Assembly: GCA_019914945.1 (NCBI GenBank)
Contig: CM034107.1
Coordinates: forward strand, 8,928,001 to 8,992,000
Source of the DNA: Typha latifolia
Lineage: Eukaryota; Streptophyta; Magnoliopsida; Poales; Typhaceae
Direction: 5' to 3'
DNA length: 64,000 nucleotides
This document shows positions 12,300-22,100 of this stretch, one piece after another (the stretch's first letter is position 1; every line of letters begins with the position of its first letter). The position numbers were made by a program, and so were the translations under genes. The notes under the pieces were generated by a model that worked only from the letters and a program-made list of their open reading frames with translations, did not search any database and had not been told where the DNA came from.

Positions 12300-12830
12300 A
12301 TGGATATGGATGATATGGTTAGGTTTGGGAGATGATGATGGCTATGGTTGAACAAGATGAAGTGAGAGAAGGGAGCTTCCAGGTATAGCTAGTCATTAGA
12401 ATGAGGAGGGAGAAGCAATGGGGGATTAACCTCGACCGTAAATAAAAGCTCAAGCTGGTTACCAAGAGGGAGGAAGGAGGAGGGAGAAGTTGGCTTAAAC
12501 CTAGATGCAAAAGCCACCTTTCCACATATTTAGAGGCTAGATAATAATCCAAAAACCCTAAACAAATTTTAAGATGAAACAACTTATCCGACTTGCATTC
12601 AAACGCCTCTCGATTGCATTCAAATATCTAAAACTAGGGCTCTAGATATGCGAACGCGAATCAGGCATTCGAATGCGGCCTTCAAACGCACCTCGATTGC
12701 GTTCGAACGACCAAAAACTGTACTTTATATATGCGAACGCAAATCAAGTGTTTGAACGCCCTATTCGAATGCCCTCCTCTTGCGTTCGAATGTACCTACT
12801 AGAAGTCACCTTATTTTCCTAAAACAAAGA
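12300..12830 (-). mobile_element. LTR remnant with palindrome cluster 2 (minus strand)
   Basis: Read on the minus strand the block runs through a GTTCGAA cluster (12800 to 12590), then GCCTCTAAATATGTGG at the place where the 54-62 kb LTRs have GCCTCTATAAAGATGTGG, then a pyrimidine-rich leader. That is the same order as in the LTR array, so this is a diverged relative in the opposite orientation. Ends are not defined. Confidence 0.6.
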
Positions 12831-12954
12831 TAGAAAATGATACAATTTGAAACAGTTTGATCGTATCCAATTTGTATTTAAATAAAGAACCACAACATTA
12901 AGACACACTTAGTGGATGATTGATCGCTTGATATATTTGTGATCATGTGATCTT

Positions 12955-13600
12955 ATGTCTGAGGTCGTTAGTCTATGTGCATAGCAAGACATTCGATATA
13001 TGCCGGCTATGGCATATATGGCGAGTTATCCTCACGTAGTTTCTATCAACTAGAAGGGTGCCCAATCTAGATGGATATTGATACTCTTAGCGGATGACAT
13101 GGTAGGGTATGCTTTGGACCTTGGGGCATGATAATGAGACTAGATATCAAGTGTTGATTGTGCACGGTAGTCTAGTATGATGATATAATATTGGGATGAC
13201 GATAATAATTTTGATACTAAGAATTGCATATGATTCTATTATCATTTGATATATATATTATCATGCTTTAGATATGGTTGCATTTGATATCATAGTATAG
13301 TTATAGTCGGCATGCGTTATATTTGAGAGTATTACGATGATAATATGGCATGAAAATTTATTTATATATTGTCGAGGATTATATTCTTTATCAGTCATGA
13401 TATGATACTATAAATCTAATATTATTGAGGACATGCTTATATGCTTATTCATAGCATGATACTTTTTTCTGATTCATATTATTTAGTACATGATTTACTC
13501 TCTATTTGACATTACTAATTCGGAATAAAATCTATTTACTAAGCTTTTAGCTCATGACTCTTTGTTTCTTCATTCCAAAAATTCAAGTGAACAATAGAGC
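12955..13600 (-). repeat. Right arm of the long inverted repeat (partner 6740-7450)
   Basis: This is the reverse-complement counterpart of 6740-7450, roughly two-thirds identical by eye, with small insertions and deletions. It adjoins the minus-strand LTR remnant at 12300-12830. Confidence 0.6.
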
Positions 13601-14157
13601 AGGATACTCCATTAGAGGTCTTGCTAGCGATTGAGGAATATAGTGTTGTTAGTGTTCTATGCTAATGAGTTATGTTATATGATGTATAAGTTGACTTTCA
13701 GATTGATGTCTTTATTCTATTGTTACTATAAACATGTGACTTTGTACTTGATATATTGTATATATACAACTATTGTGTATATATAATAGTAAGATACTCT
13801 TGATAATATGTTGTGACCTTTATGAGGCCCTATTAGGGTTACCAGTATTTAAACATGAGTTATTTTTAGTTTAGATATTATGGATAAATTATGTTGTTGA
13901 TATAGGTTTGTTTGATTATCGGCAACTAACCAAGTTGCTAGGTGCCTTGCACGTGTTTAGAGTTTGTGTGTAACTGTTAGTTTGTAGGAGAGTGTTAAGT
14001 TCCTAATCCCTCTAGTATTCTACCATGTGGACGTGTGTGAAATGAAATGTGTTTAATTTTATCCAACAGTGAGATCTTTTGTGGGCCCTATACCGTAGGA
14101 CATAAACTCAGCGACCTCCAGCCTTTCCTATGTCCTTTCTATGGTATTCTTCCCTGT

Positions 14158-14437
14158 CATCAGTAACCTCGACCTCGACTTACTTTTCCACTTCCCTTCT
14201 CTATTATTCTTCTCTGCCATTAGTAACCTCGACATCGGTTACCTACTTCCATTAATAACCTCGACATTGACCTAATTCCCTGCTTCCATTAGTAACCCCA
14301 ACCTCCTTCCTACTTCCATTAGTAACCTTGATCTCAACCTCCTTCCCTTCTTTGCCATTAGTAACTTCGATCTCGACCTCCTTCCCCACTTCCTTTCTCT
14401 GTCGTTAGTAACCTCGACCTCTTTCCCTACTTCTCTT
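14158..14437. repeat. Minisatellite with core CATTAGTAACCTCGAC, seven copies
   Basis: Variants of the 16-bp core start at 14158, 14218, 14250, 14287, 14317, 14356 and 14403. They are separated by pyrimidine-rich spacers of 14-44 bp (CTTCCCTACTTC-like). The array stops a few bases before the hAT end at 14447. No coding potential is seen. Confidence 0.7.
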
Positions 14438-14446
14438 CTCCACAAT

Positions 14447-15000
14447 TAGGGGTGGCAATTGGGTTGAATTAAGTGGGTTTGGGTCGGGTCAACTTTACCC
14501 TAATACGAACATGACCTGATTAATAAATGAGTTGCATTTGATAGATAAGAACACGACCCAATTATTAAACGGGTAACATGACACGATTCGTTTAACCCGT
14601 TTAATAGATATGACGAGTTAACCTGACATGTTAACACGACCCGTCTAACCCGTTTAATAAATCCTATATAAAATTAAGTATTTATTAATTTATCATACAA
14701 ATAAAAATAATATATTTCCAACTCAAAACTCATACAACATCAAAATTACAGTCCTAATAATTCACCATAATAAAAGTTCATACAACAAAGTTTAGATTTT
14801 AGAACAAAATTCCAACTCTTAAGCCCAAATCCATACAACAAATTGTATGCAACAAAATTTAGAACAAAGTTTACAATAAATATATACAACAAGTTTAGTT
14901 CTAACTTTCAAATCTAACAATCCCATGACAATTAGAACCAAGTTTAAATACAATTCATTACAAACTACAAATAGTTTAAAATAAATAAACAATAATATTA
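14447..15000 (-). mobile_element. hAT element 3' terminal region
   Basis: The end TAGGGGTGGCAATTGGG and the following run of GGGTCGGGTCAAC, AACACGACCC and AACCCGTTTAATA units are typical of a plant hAT subterminal region. Read on the minus strand it matches the right end of the complete element at 29695-31546 for over 350 bp, including AAGTGGGTTTGGGTCGG and the AATATATTATTTTTATTTG stretch. The candidate target duplication on the outside is TCCACAAT, but the opposite end was not found. Confidence 0.7.
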
Positions 15001-15392
15001 CGCCATCCATTTTATTATCCAAATATCATGACCCTATCAAAAAGAACAAAAGAAGTAACTAATATATAAGATAGAGAGAGACAATATCATCCATAACTAA
15101 AATGAGAGCAAAAGAAACAATATCATGAAATAGGAACAAAGGCATGATCAATGCATAAAAATTATAGTAAATTTTTCAGTAATTAAACATATCAAACATG
15201 TAAATAGTAAATTCTTCTAGTCATTATATTGACAATGGCGACCTTCTTCCAGCACGCCAGCCTTGCAAGATTGGCAATCATGTAGAGTTTAGATTGATCA
15301 TTGTTCCATGTGTTACAAATTTCTGTCAAATGGATCTAAGATACTCTTGCACTGCAACAATTACATAAATATTAGCGTCTGTACTCTAATAC

Positions 15393-16100
15393 CTCTGGTT
15401 TCCTATCTTCAGGATAAGGAATGTAGTCCTTATCATCCCAATCTTTAGACTATAAGTAAGAGATACAGTATCAATGAAATTAGTAAATTACATAATCAAA
15501 CAACGAATTGCTAGGATATTTGCAAGAAACAAAGATATGCATTTCCTACTTTTTTCGCCTCTGGGTCCTTTATTTTCTTTCGAGGAAGATTATCCTAGTC
15601 ATCATAGACACCCCGTGATTTCTTCTCACTGTTATCAATCAGGATGATGTATGTAGCACCATGGCGAAGTATGAATGTGTAAACGTGAGTTAGCTAGTCA
15701 GTCTCGCAGGACACTTCCTTTTTAATCAAATGGTTCTTGCCATCATCACGAGTAAGAATAGCATGAACCTTCTTGGTGCTGTACCCACAAATATGTGGCC
15801 CAAACATGATAACTGCAGTCTGATTATGGTATAATTTAGTAGGTCTTGAGAAAAAGAAAGCTACAACAAGATGCCTTGTAGAAAGAAGTAAAAAATAAGA
15901 GTATCAAATGCAACTTATAGGGTGTGTCACCACTGAACTTCTTTTGATCAACATCACCACTGAGCACATAGCCACCTCCCTAGTCTAGCTTCTGTTTAGG
16001 TTTAACAGAAAACTGCAGAACTAATGTCTTATCCTTGTTGGTGAACTCAGGAATTCCGCAAAAATGGTGTAGAACCTATAGTCTTTAGAGGTTTGGATAC
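15393..16100 (-). pseudogene. Calreticulin gene fragment, introns retained
   Basis: Three exons of a calreticulin (ER-lumen calcium-binding lectin chaperone) can be read on the minus strand. Exon A, about 16100-15917, gives GIQTSKDYRFYTIFAEF, then EFTNKDKTLVLQFSVK and SGDVDQKKFSGDTPY. Exon B, 15812-15550, gives VIMFGPHICGYSTKKVHAIL, then HLIKKEVSCETD and VYTFILRHGATYI, ending at KIKDPEAKK. Exon C, 15449-15393, gives SKDWDDKDYIPYPEDRKPE, the start of the P domain. Exon B ends at GTAGGA and exon C follows TTATAG, so real introns persist and this is not a processed copy. Breaks: a one-base deletion after AEF, stops at QKLD*, CETD* and YDD*. The signal peptide, the rest of the P domain and the acidic C-terminal part are absent. 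It lies beside the hAT end at 14447 and may have been carried by that element. Confidence 0.85.
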
Positions 16101-16129
16101 CTGCTGACCAAAATTAAAAGAGAATAGAA

Positions 16130-17053
16130 TTAACAAACAAGTAAAACTCAATGGAAGTTGCTTTACGCATAATTGTAAATTACGACAGAGAGTCCTCAGT
16201 TTTCTCTTTAAATTTTGGCATCAATGTATATTATTGCTTTCCTATTAGAGTTTCTATCCAAAATAGAGCCAGTTTTTAAACTTTTTTACCAAAATAGACT
16301 ACCCTTAAACTTATTTACTAAATATGCTGAACTGATTAGCATTAAAAATTAAAAATTAAAAATTCATGATGAAAATTAAGCTTATACTGCATCAACCAAT
16401 ACTTATAGATATAACCGAAACATTAAAAATTAAGCTTATACTGCATCAACCAATAATTACTATTTTCTAAATTATAATTCCAGATTAATTTTTTTACATA
16501 TGTACCCTTCTAAATATCTTATTTGCGTATATATATTTTTATATTTGTATGTATATCTTTCTGAAAAAAAATCTCTTATTTGCATTACCCTTCTAAAATA
16601 TATTAGAGGGGTATAGAAGCAAATAAGAGATTTTGAGGGTATTAGATGAAAATAAATTGTTTTTTTATATATTCTTTTGATGTACACTTCTGAAGAAAAA
16701 AGATTCTTTACTTACATGTATATCTTTTGTTCATATATGTATATCTTGACATTATCTTTTGACAAACTATATTAGTAATTTACCAGGTAGAGTTAACTAA
16801 GAATAATTTGAATAAATCATGAATAAAGGTACTTATAACTAGATAAAAATTTATTAAATTCTATTTACTAAATTATTTTTAATTACTTACATATATCTCT
16901 TAAACTAAAATTTAATAATATATAGAGACTAGATTAACACTAGCCGCAGTGGAGTAGGATTTTGGCTAATTGTTTTTTCGATAAATCTAATTTCGATCTG
17001 AATATGATCAAGATCAATCAGAATTCTTCTAGAACAACAAAACTGTTAAAATC
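16130..17053. other. AT-rich DNA with a short direct repeat
   Basis: No gene is visible. A segment containing AAGCTTATACTGCATCAACC is duplicated at about 16378 and 16432. The short open frame at 16472-16687 is AT-rich noise. Confidence 0.4.
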
Positions 17054-17215
17054 GTTAATTTTAATTTTCGGGATATAATCCGATTTAGAGTATCAGAAAT
17101 TAAAATATTTAATTTTAATTTTCGGTATATAATCCGATTTAGAGTATCAGAAATTAAAATAGTTAATTTTAATTTTCGGGATATAATCCGATTTAGAGTA
17201 TCAGAAATTAGATAC
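17054..17215. repeat. 54-bp tandem repeat, three copies
   Basis: Units start at 17054, 17108 and 17162 and are almost identical. Each holds GTTAATTTTAATTTTCGGG and ends TATCAGAAATTAAAAT. The third copy ends at AGAAATTAGATACG. The array directly precedes the hAT-like leader. Confidence 0.85.
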
Positions 17216-17219
17216 GATT

Positions 17220-17660
17220 GAATACGTTGGGATATGTTAGGGATACGGTTTAAATACGTTTCGGCTTATTGGCTAATTGGACGGGTTTAACTTTATAAAC
17301 CCGTTAAGCTAACATGTTAACCCATTATCCACCTGACCACCTGACCACCTCCCCACCCCCGCGACCCTTTCGATCTCTCCCTTCTCTCTCTATCGGTTCG
17401 TGCCCTAGGCAGCCTTCGTCTCCCCCTCTCTGTCGACGATCGCGTGACGCTGTTCTCCCTCTCTTTCTCGACGAACGAGCTGACGACGACGCCGTTCTCC
17501 CGCTTTGTCGACGAACGAGCGGACGACGACGCCGTTCTCCCTCTCTCTCTCTCTCGACGAGCGAGCTGACGACGACGCTGTCCTCCCCCTCTCTCTCGAC
17601 ACTCGATAGAAACGAGCCGACGACGACGCTGGTCTTCCTCTCACTCTCTCACGCCGGTAT
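17220..17660 (+). mobile_element. hAT element 5' leader (pyrimidine-rich)
   Basis: The start has hAT-type subterminal motifs (GGCTAATTGGACGGGTTTAA, AACCCGTTAAGCTAAC), followed by a CT-rich leader ending at a possible splice donor CCG|GTATTTCTTC near 17656. The element at 29695-31546 has the same layout: hAT end, ATTGGCTAAC, CT-rich leader, donor, T-rich intron. The long Ser/Leu-rich frame through this leader reflects its composition. The terminal TAGGG repeat is missing. Confidence 0.55.
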
Positions 17661-18065
17661 TTCTTCTCCCTCTAATTGTTTCTCTTTTTTTTTTCCCCTC
17701 AATTTCTTCTCTCAGTTTTTCCTCAATTTCTTCTCTTTTTCTTCTCTGAATTTTCTTCATCTGATTTCCTCCACTTCTCAATTTCTGTTTTCACTTTCGT
17801 TTCTCACTTTTTTTTTTCCCTCAAGTTTTTCTCCGTTGTTCTCTGAATTCTTTTCTCTGAAATTGCGCAGATTTTCTTCTCTGGTTTTTTCTTCTTCTGT
17901 ATGTTAAATTGTTGTGGAATGGTTAATAGAACTTCTCTGTTTTATTTCAGAGAAGAAAAACCAATTGTATGTTATATTAGAATGTTAGAATGCTTATCTT
18001 ATTAGTAACAGTTAGATTATTATAGTGTTAGAACTTAGACCTTCTCTGTTTTACTTTTACCACAG

Positions 18066-18520
18066 ATTAATGGCTATTAAAAGTATGAGTTCTAGTACTA
18101 GTAGTGTGGCGGCAGATGACAGTGCCAAACTTTGGAAATATGTAACCAAATTGGAAAATATGGGAGGAGGAGCGAAAACTAGGTTTCAGTTCAATTATTG
18201 TCAGCATATATGCAAAGGGTCTTATTATAGAGTGGAGACTCATGTGATGATTATTAGTGGATGACGAATCGAACCATGCCCTAAAACAAATACACACCAT
18301 ATTGTGGAGATGAATATTATGGAGATGAAAAGAATTGTGGAGAGACTGAGTTAAAAATAAGGAACTCTATTCCAAAGTTAGTTTGCCAAAGTTACCTCAA
18401 CATGGAACTTCTAGTATGCTCTTTGGAACTTCTTCTAATATGGCCTATGGACCAAAGAAGAGAAGGATAACTGGGGAAACAACTCTTGAGAAGTCACATA
18501 ATATGGTTTCTCATAATTAA
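18066..18520 (+). pseudogene. BED zinc-finger (hAT transposase N-terminus) remnant
   Basis: After an acceptor TTACCACAG, an ATG at 18070 opens a frame with LWKYVTKLENMGGG, then FQFNYCQHICKGSYYRVETH, which is the BED zinc-finger pattern that starts many plant hAT transposases and domesticated relatives. The first zinc-binding cysteine of the usual CNYC is phenylalanine. The frame stops at 18264. A second block near 18406-18510, in another frame, reads PQHGTSSMLFGTSSNMAYGP, then KKRRITGETTLEK, as expected downstream of the finger. The transposase core and dimerisation domain are absent. Confidence 0.75.
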
Positions 18521-19167
18521 TTACACTGTGAAATTGCTAGAATGTTCTACTATGCCGAGTTATTTTTTCATCTTGTTAGCAACCTATATTATGTTAAGTT
18601 TTATTAGTTTTGCAGCTAAATGTTAAATAACAAGTTATTTGCCTTTTGGTTATAATATATTGAGAACTATGCTTCTCCAACAAGAAATGTTAACCATTGA
18701 AAGGTTATTGGAATTCATTAAGGGCACATGAAGGGAAACTTAAAGCATGTATACATATATAACTTATCATTTGATTAGATGAGAAATTTCTAATATAGAG
18801 GTTTAGATTCTGTTGTACTCTTAACAGTTTGGGGCTTTTCGTACTGTATATATATATATATTATGAAATGAAGTTTCCATAAGTTTAAAGAGTGAGCAGG
18901 CACTTCACCCTATATTCTTCTTTTCCTATAATCATGACATGGCTATCCATTGATGTTGGTCTAGACTCATATAATTTAAACAGTTATTTTCCACTACCAG
19001 ACTACGAAATTTTACTAAAACTTTTTGATTGAGAAAGGAAACATACAAATTTTCACAAGATAACAGTTTCATATTGCACCTGGAATGATTTTTTATTCTT
19101 TTTATTGCTATTATTTGCTGAACCTCTTTTACCTCGACTTTTGGGCATTGGAATGTGATTATAGGTG
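18521..19167 (+). other. Region upstream of the TFIIA gamma start, probable promoter or 5' UTR intron
   Basis: No coding sequence is seen. It lies between the hAT remnant and the ATG at 19168. An ATTATAG acceptor three bases before the ATG implies a 5' UTR intron, so at least one non-coding exon should lie upstream. I could not place it. Confidence 0.4.
18847..18862 (+). promoter_or_regulatory. Possible TATA element
   Basis: TATATATATATATATT about 310 bp before the TFIIA gamma ATG. It could be a TATA box or simply a short AT repeat. Confidence 0.25.
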
Positions 19168-22100
19168 ATGGCAACTTTTGAGCTCTATCGGAGGTCCACA
19201 ATTGGCATGTGTTTGACTGAAACTTTGGATGAGATGGTATCAAATGGTACTTTAAGCCCAGAGCTAGCTATCCAAGTCCTGGTGCAGTTCGATAAGGTTT
19301 AATGTTGATTCTCATGATTAGAAAAGTCTTCCATAAAAAAAGAAAGAATCTAAGTGGGTATTTTGTTGCTTTGGTTCATTTTTCCGCCGCCAGTCTATGA
19401 CAGAGGCTTTGGAAAACCAAGTAAAGAGCAAGGTTTCTTTCAAGGTATGTGGAAGAGCTTCTTACATATTCTTTATGTTGCATTATATGTTGGATCATCT
19501 TTATTTCTGACTTAGTGCACCCACCCTCTTGATACTTGCTGATCTATTTATTATGTAGCAGTGTAACTTTTAGAAGATAACTTATAATATGGAGAACATT
19601 AAGGCTTGTAATTTATGGTGAGATCAGAATGCAGTAATGGTTGTAGTGGAGGGTGGTGACATCATTTATGAGAACCTTTTCCTTTGGAGAATAGTTTGAT
19701 AATCTTGATGTGTAAGGTTTATTTAGCCTTGTATGCATTATTATTCAGATCTGCTTGTTCTGTTTTATCTTTCACAAAAGAATGCAGCATAATAGCATAT
19801 TAATATATTATGACTGATGACAGTGAGTGAACTTTTGTTTGAATCGGGTTTTCCCCTTAAAGTAGAAACAATGGAAACAAGTCAAGTAGCGAAAATAGTG
19901 AATGAGAAGGATAAATTTCCTGTATGCATTTAGTGCGTCGGAAAAGCTCTCTTTAGGTTGATTAAATTACTAGATGTGAACAGATAGGCACGATCCTTTG
20001 CCATTTCATTATCATACTAGTAGTATAATCATTTTTGAGAGTCATCCAACAACAAATTAAACCGTGTGCTCTTAAGATACGTGTTTTCTTGATATTTATA
20101 TTTAGATGACATTGTTCTATAATTAACTTAAATTGAAGCATAGGATCATGCTCCAAAAGGCAAAAACCAAGATAACAGATACCCTGAATTTTTCATGCAT
20201 CCTTTTACCATCACAAAACCTCAATAATCTTCATTTCTGTCCCTATGACAACTGTTTTCTCACGCCTTTTTATTTATTTGTGAACATACAATAAATGTGC
20301 TTTCATTTTTGTTGTTCACAAAACTATCACTTCACTATAGCAATTCTAGTGGATTTCATTTGGAAGAAGGTAAGGTCTCATCTAATTATATGATATGAAC
20401 TTATTGGTTCTTTTGAAGAAGATAAGTTTAAACTTACTTAAATAATTTTTATCTTATATTGGTCAGCATTATAGACAATAGAATAAATGTAGAAATGGAA
20501 CAACTTTGGGAAACTTAAACCATATAATTTTATTATATTTGTTTGTCAAGTAATAACTAGGTCACTTTTTATGTTTTACATATTTCAAGTTTACTTAAGA
20601 TATACTAAGAAATATGACAAGGGATCTCAAAGTGGGTCTTTAGTCTTGCCATGGCTAGTGTTTTGAAAGGTGGTCAATGTATACCTAGGCTGGTGGCGGC
20701 CCATTGGCTGCCTACCCTATGGGATTGTTTGGTTGTTGGATATGAAAAACCAAAGATAAGAGAAAAAGGTTCTTACCATGAACAATAATAATTATGTCGG
20801 ATAAGAATAAGGTCTTTGGTTGTGATAGTTAGGATAAAGCATAAGAAAGATCAAATTTACTTTATTGCCTTTCCTTGGTTTGATGTATAAAAAAAAGAAC
20901 TCTGATAAAATAATTTTACTGTATTCACTCTAATTTACGTATTGTTACATATACCATCATGAATATATGTAATGGAGATCCCATGTCAAAAAGCATTTTC
21001 ACCACATATGTATCATAAATTATTAGCAAGTACATAATAATCTTAGAGCATTACAATATTCAACATGTTTTTAACTTTTGAGCCTTGAAAATATGGCACA
21101 ATATATCACCACAAATAGTACATTGTTTTTACTAACAGGTAACATTAAAATATATGTCAAAATGTGGTTAGGGTTTGATTTGTTGGGGGAAGATGTTTTG
21201 AAGGCAAAAGGGTCATTTGTCTACTTGAAACTGGAATAGAAAAACATGACAAACCCCTATTTATCACTGTTTTTCTTTATCCAAGTGAGTTATCACCCAT
21301 TTGGTTCTCATTTTCTATGATAAAGGGCAGTTTATACCTTATCCCACTCCTTTGTTTCAGCAACCAAACAACCCCCAAACTGCTTTTTCATTGTTAGGTG
21401 CCACCCGCATAGGGGGCTGTACGGCCTAGTCAGTATTTGGCGGCAGCATAGGCGGGTCAGGTACCTTAATGGGTTCACGGGTGACTTTTTATGCTAATGG
21501 TCTCCACTGCAACATTGCTTTATAGAGGATTATTGTGAGAGCTCCTTTTTTTTGGTGGACAGTGGCATCCCAAGTTTGACTCCTTTCTTGGTTTTTCCTA
21601 TTTCCCCCATTACATTTCAGGCTTTAATATCTGCAGCCTTTAGTTTGGACAACAGTTAGGTTGCTCTTGCAGTCTTGCTTCCAAGGAAAAGAAAACATTG
21701 AAGAAGTTAAATCCATGGGAAATTTTCCTTTAGTATGGACAGCAGTTAGGTTGCTCTTGCTTCCAAGGAAAAGAAAACATTGAAGAAGTTAAATCCATGG
21801 GAAATTTTCCTTTAGTATGGACAGCAGTTAGGTTGCTCTTGCTTCCGAGGAAAAGAAAACATTGAAGAAGTTAAATCCGTGAGAAATTTTCCTAGTATGG
21901 ACAACAGTTTGGTTGCTCTTGCTTCCAAGGAAAAGAAAACATTGAAGAATTTAAATCCATGGGAAATTTTCCTCAGCTGGAAGGAACAAAGTTCAACATG
22001 ATAATTTTTTCATTATTTGATGCAGATAGCAGAAATGTTCTTTTTCTAGGACAGAGAGAGAAAGAGAGATTAATCTGCATGGATGTGGAAAAATTAGAAC

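Noticed and set aside
17314..17907. Open frame of 197 codons, Ser/Leu/Pro/Phe-rich
   Set aside because: It runs through the pyrimidine-rich hAT leader and its intron. The peptide simply reflects CT repeats, and a similar frame appears in the related element at 30031-30411.
18932..19243. Minus-strand frame of 103 codons
   Set aside because: It lies antisense to exon 1 of the TFIIA gamma gene and its upstream intron. It has no independent support.
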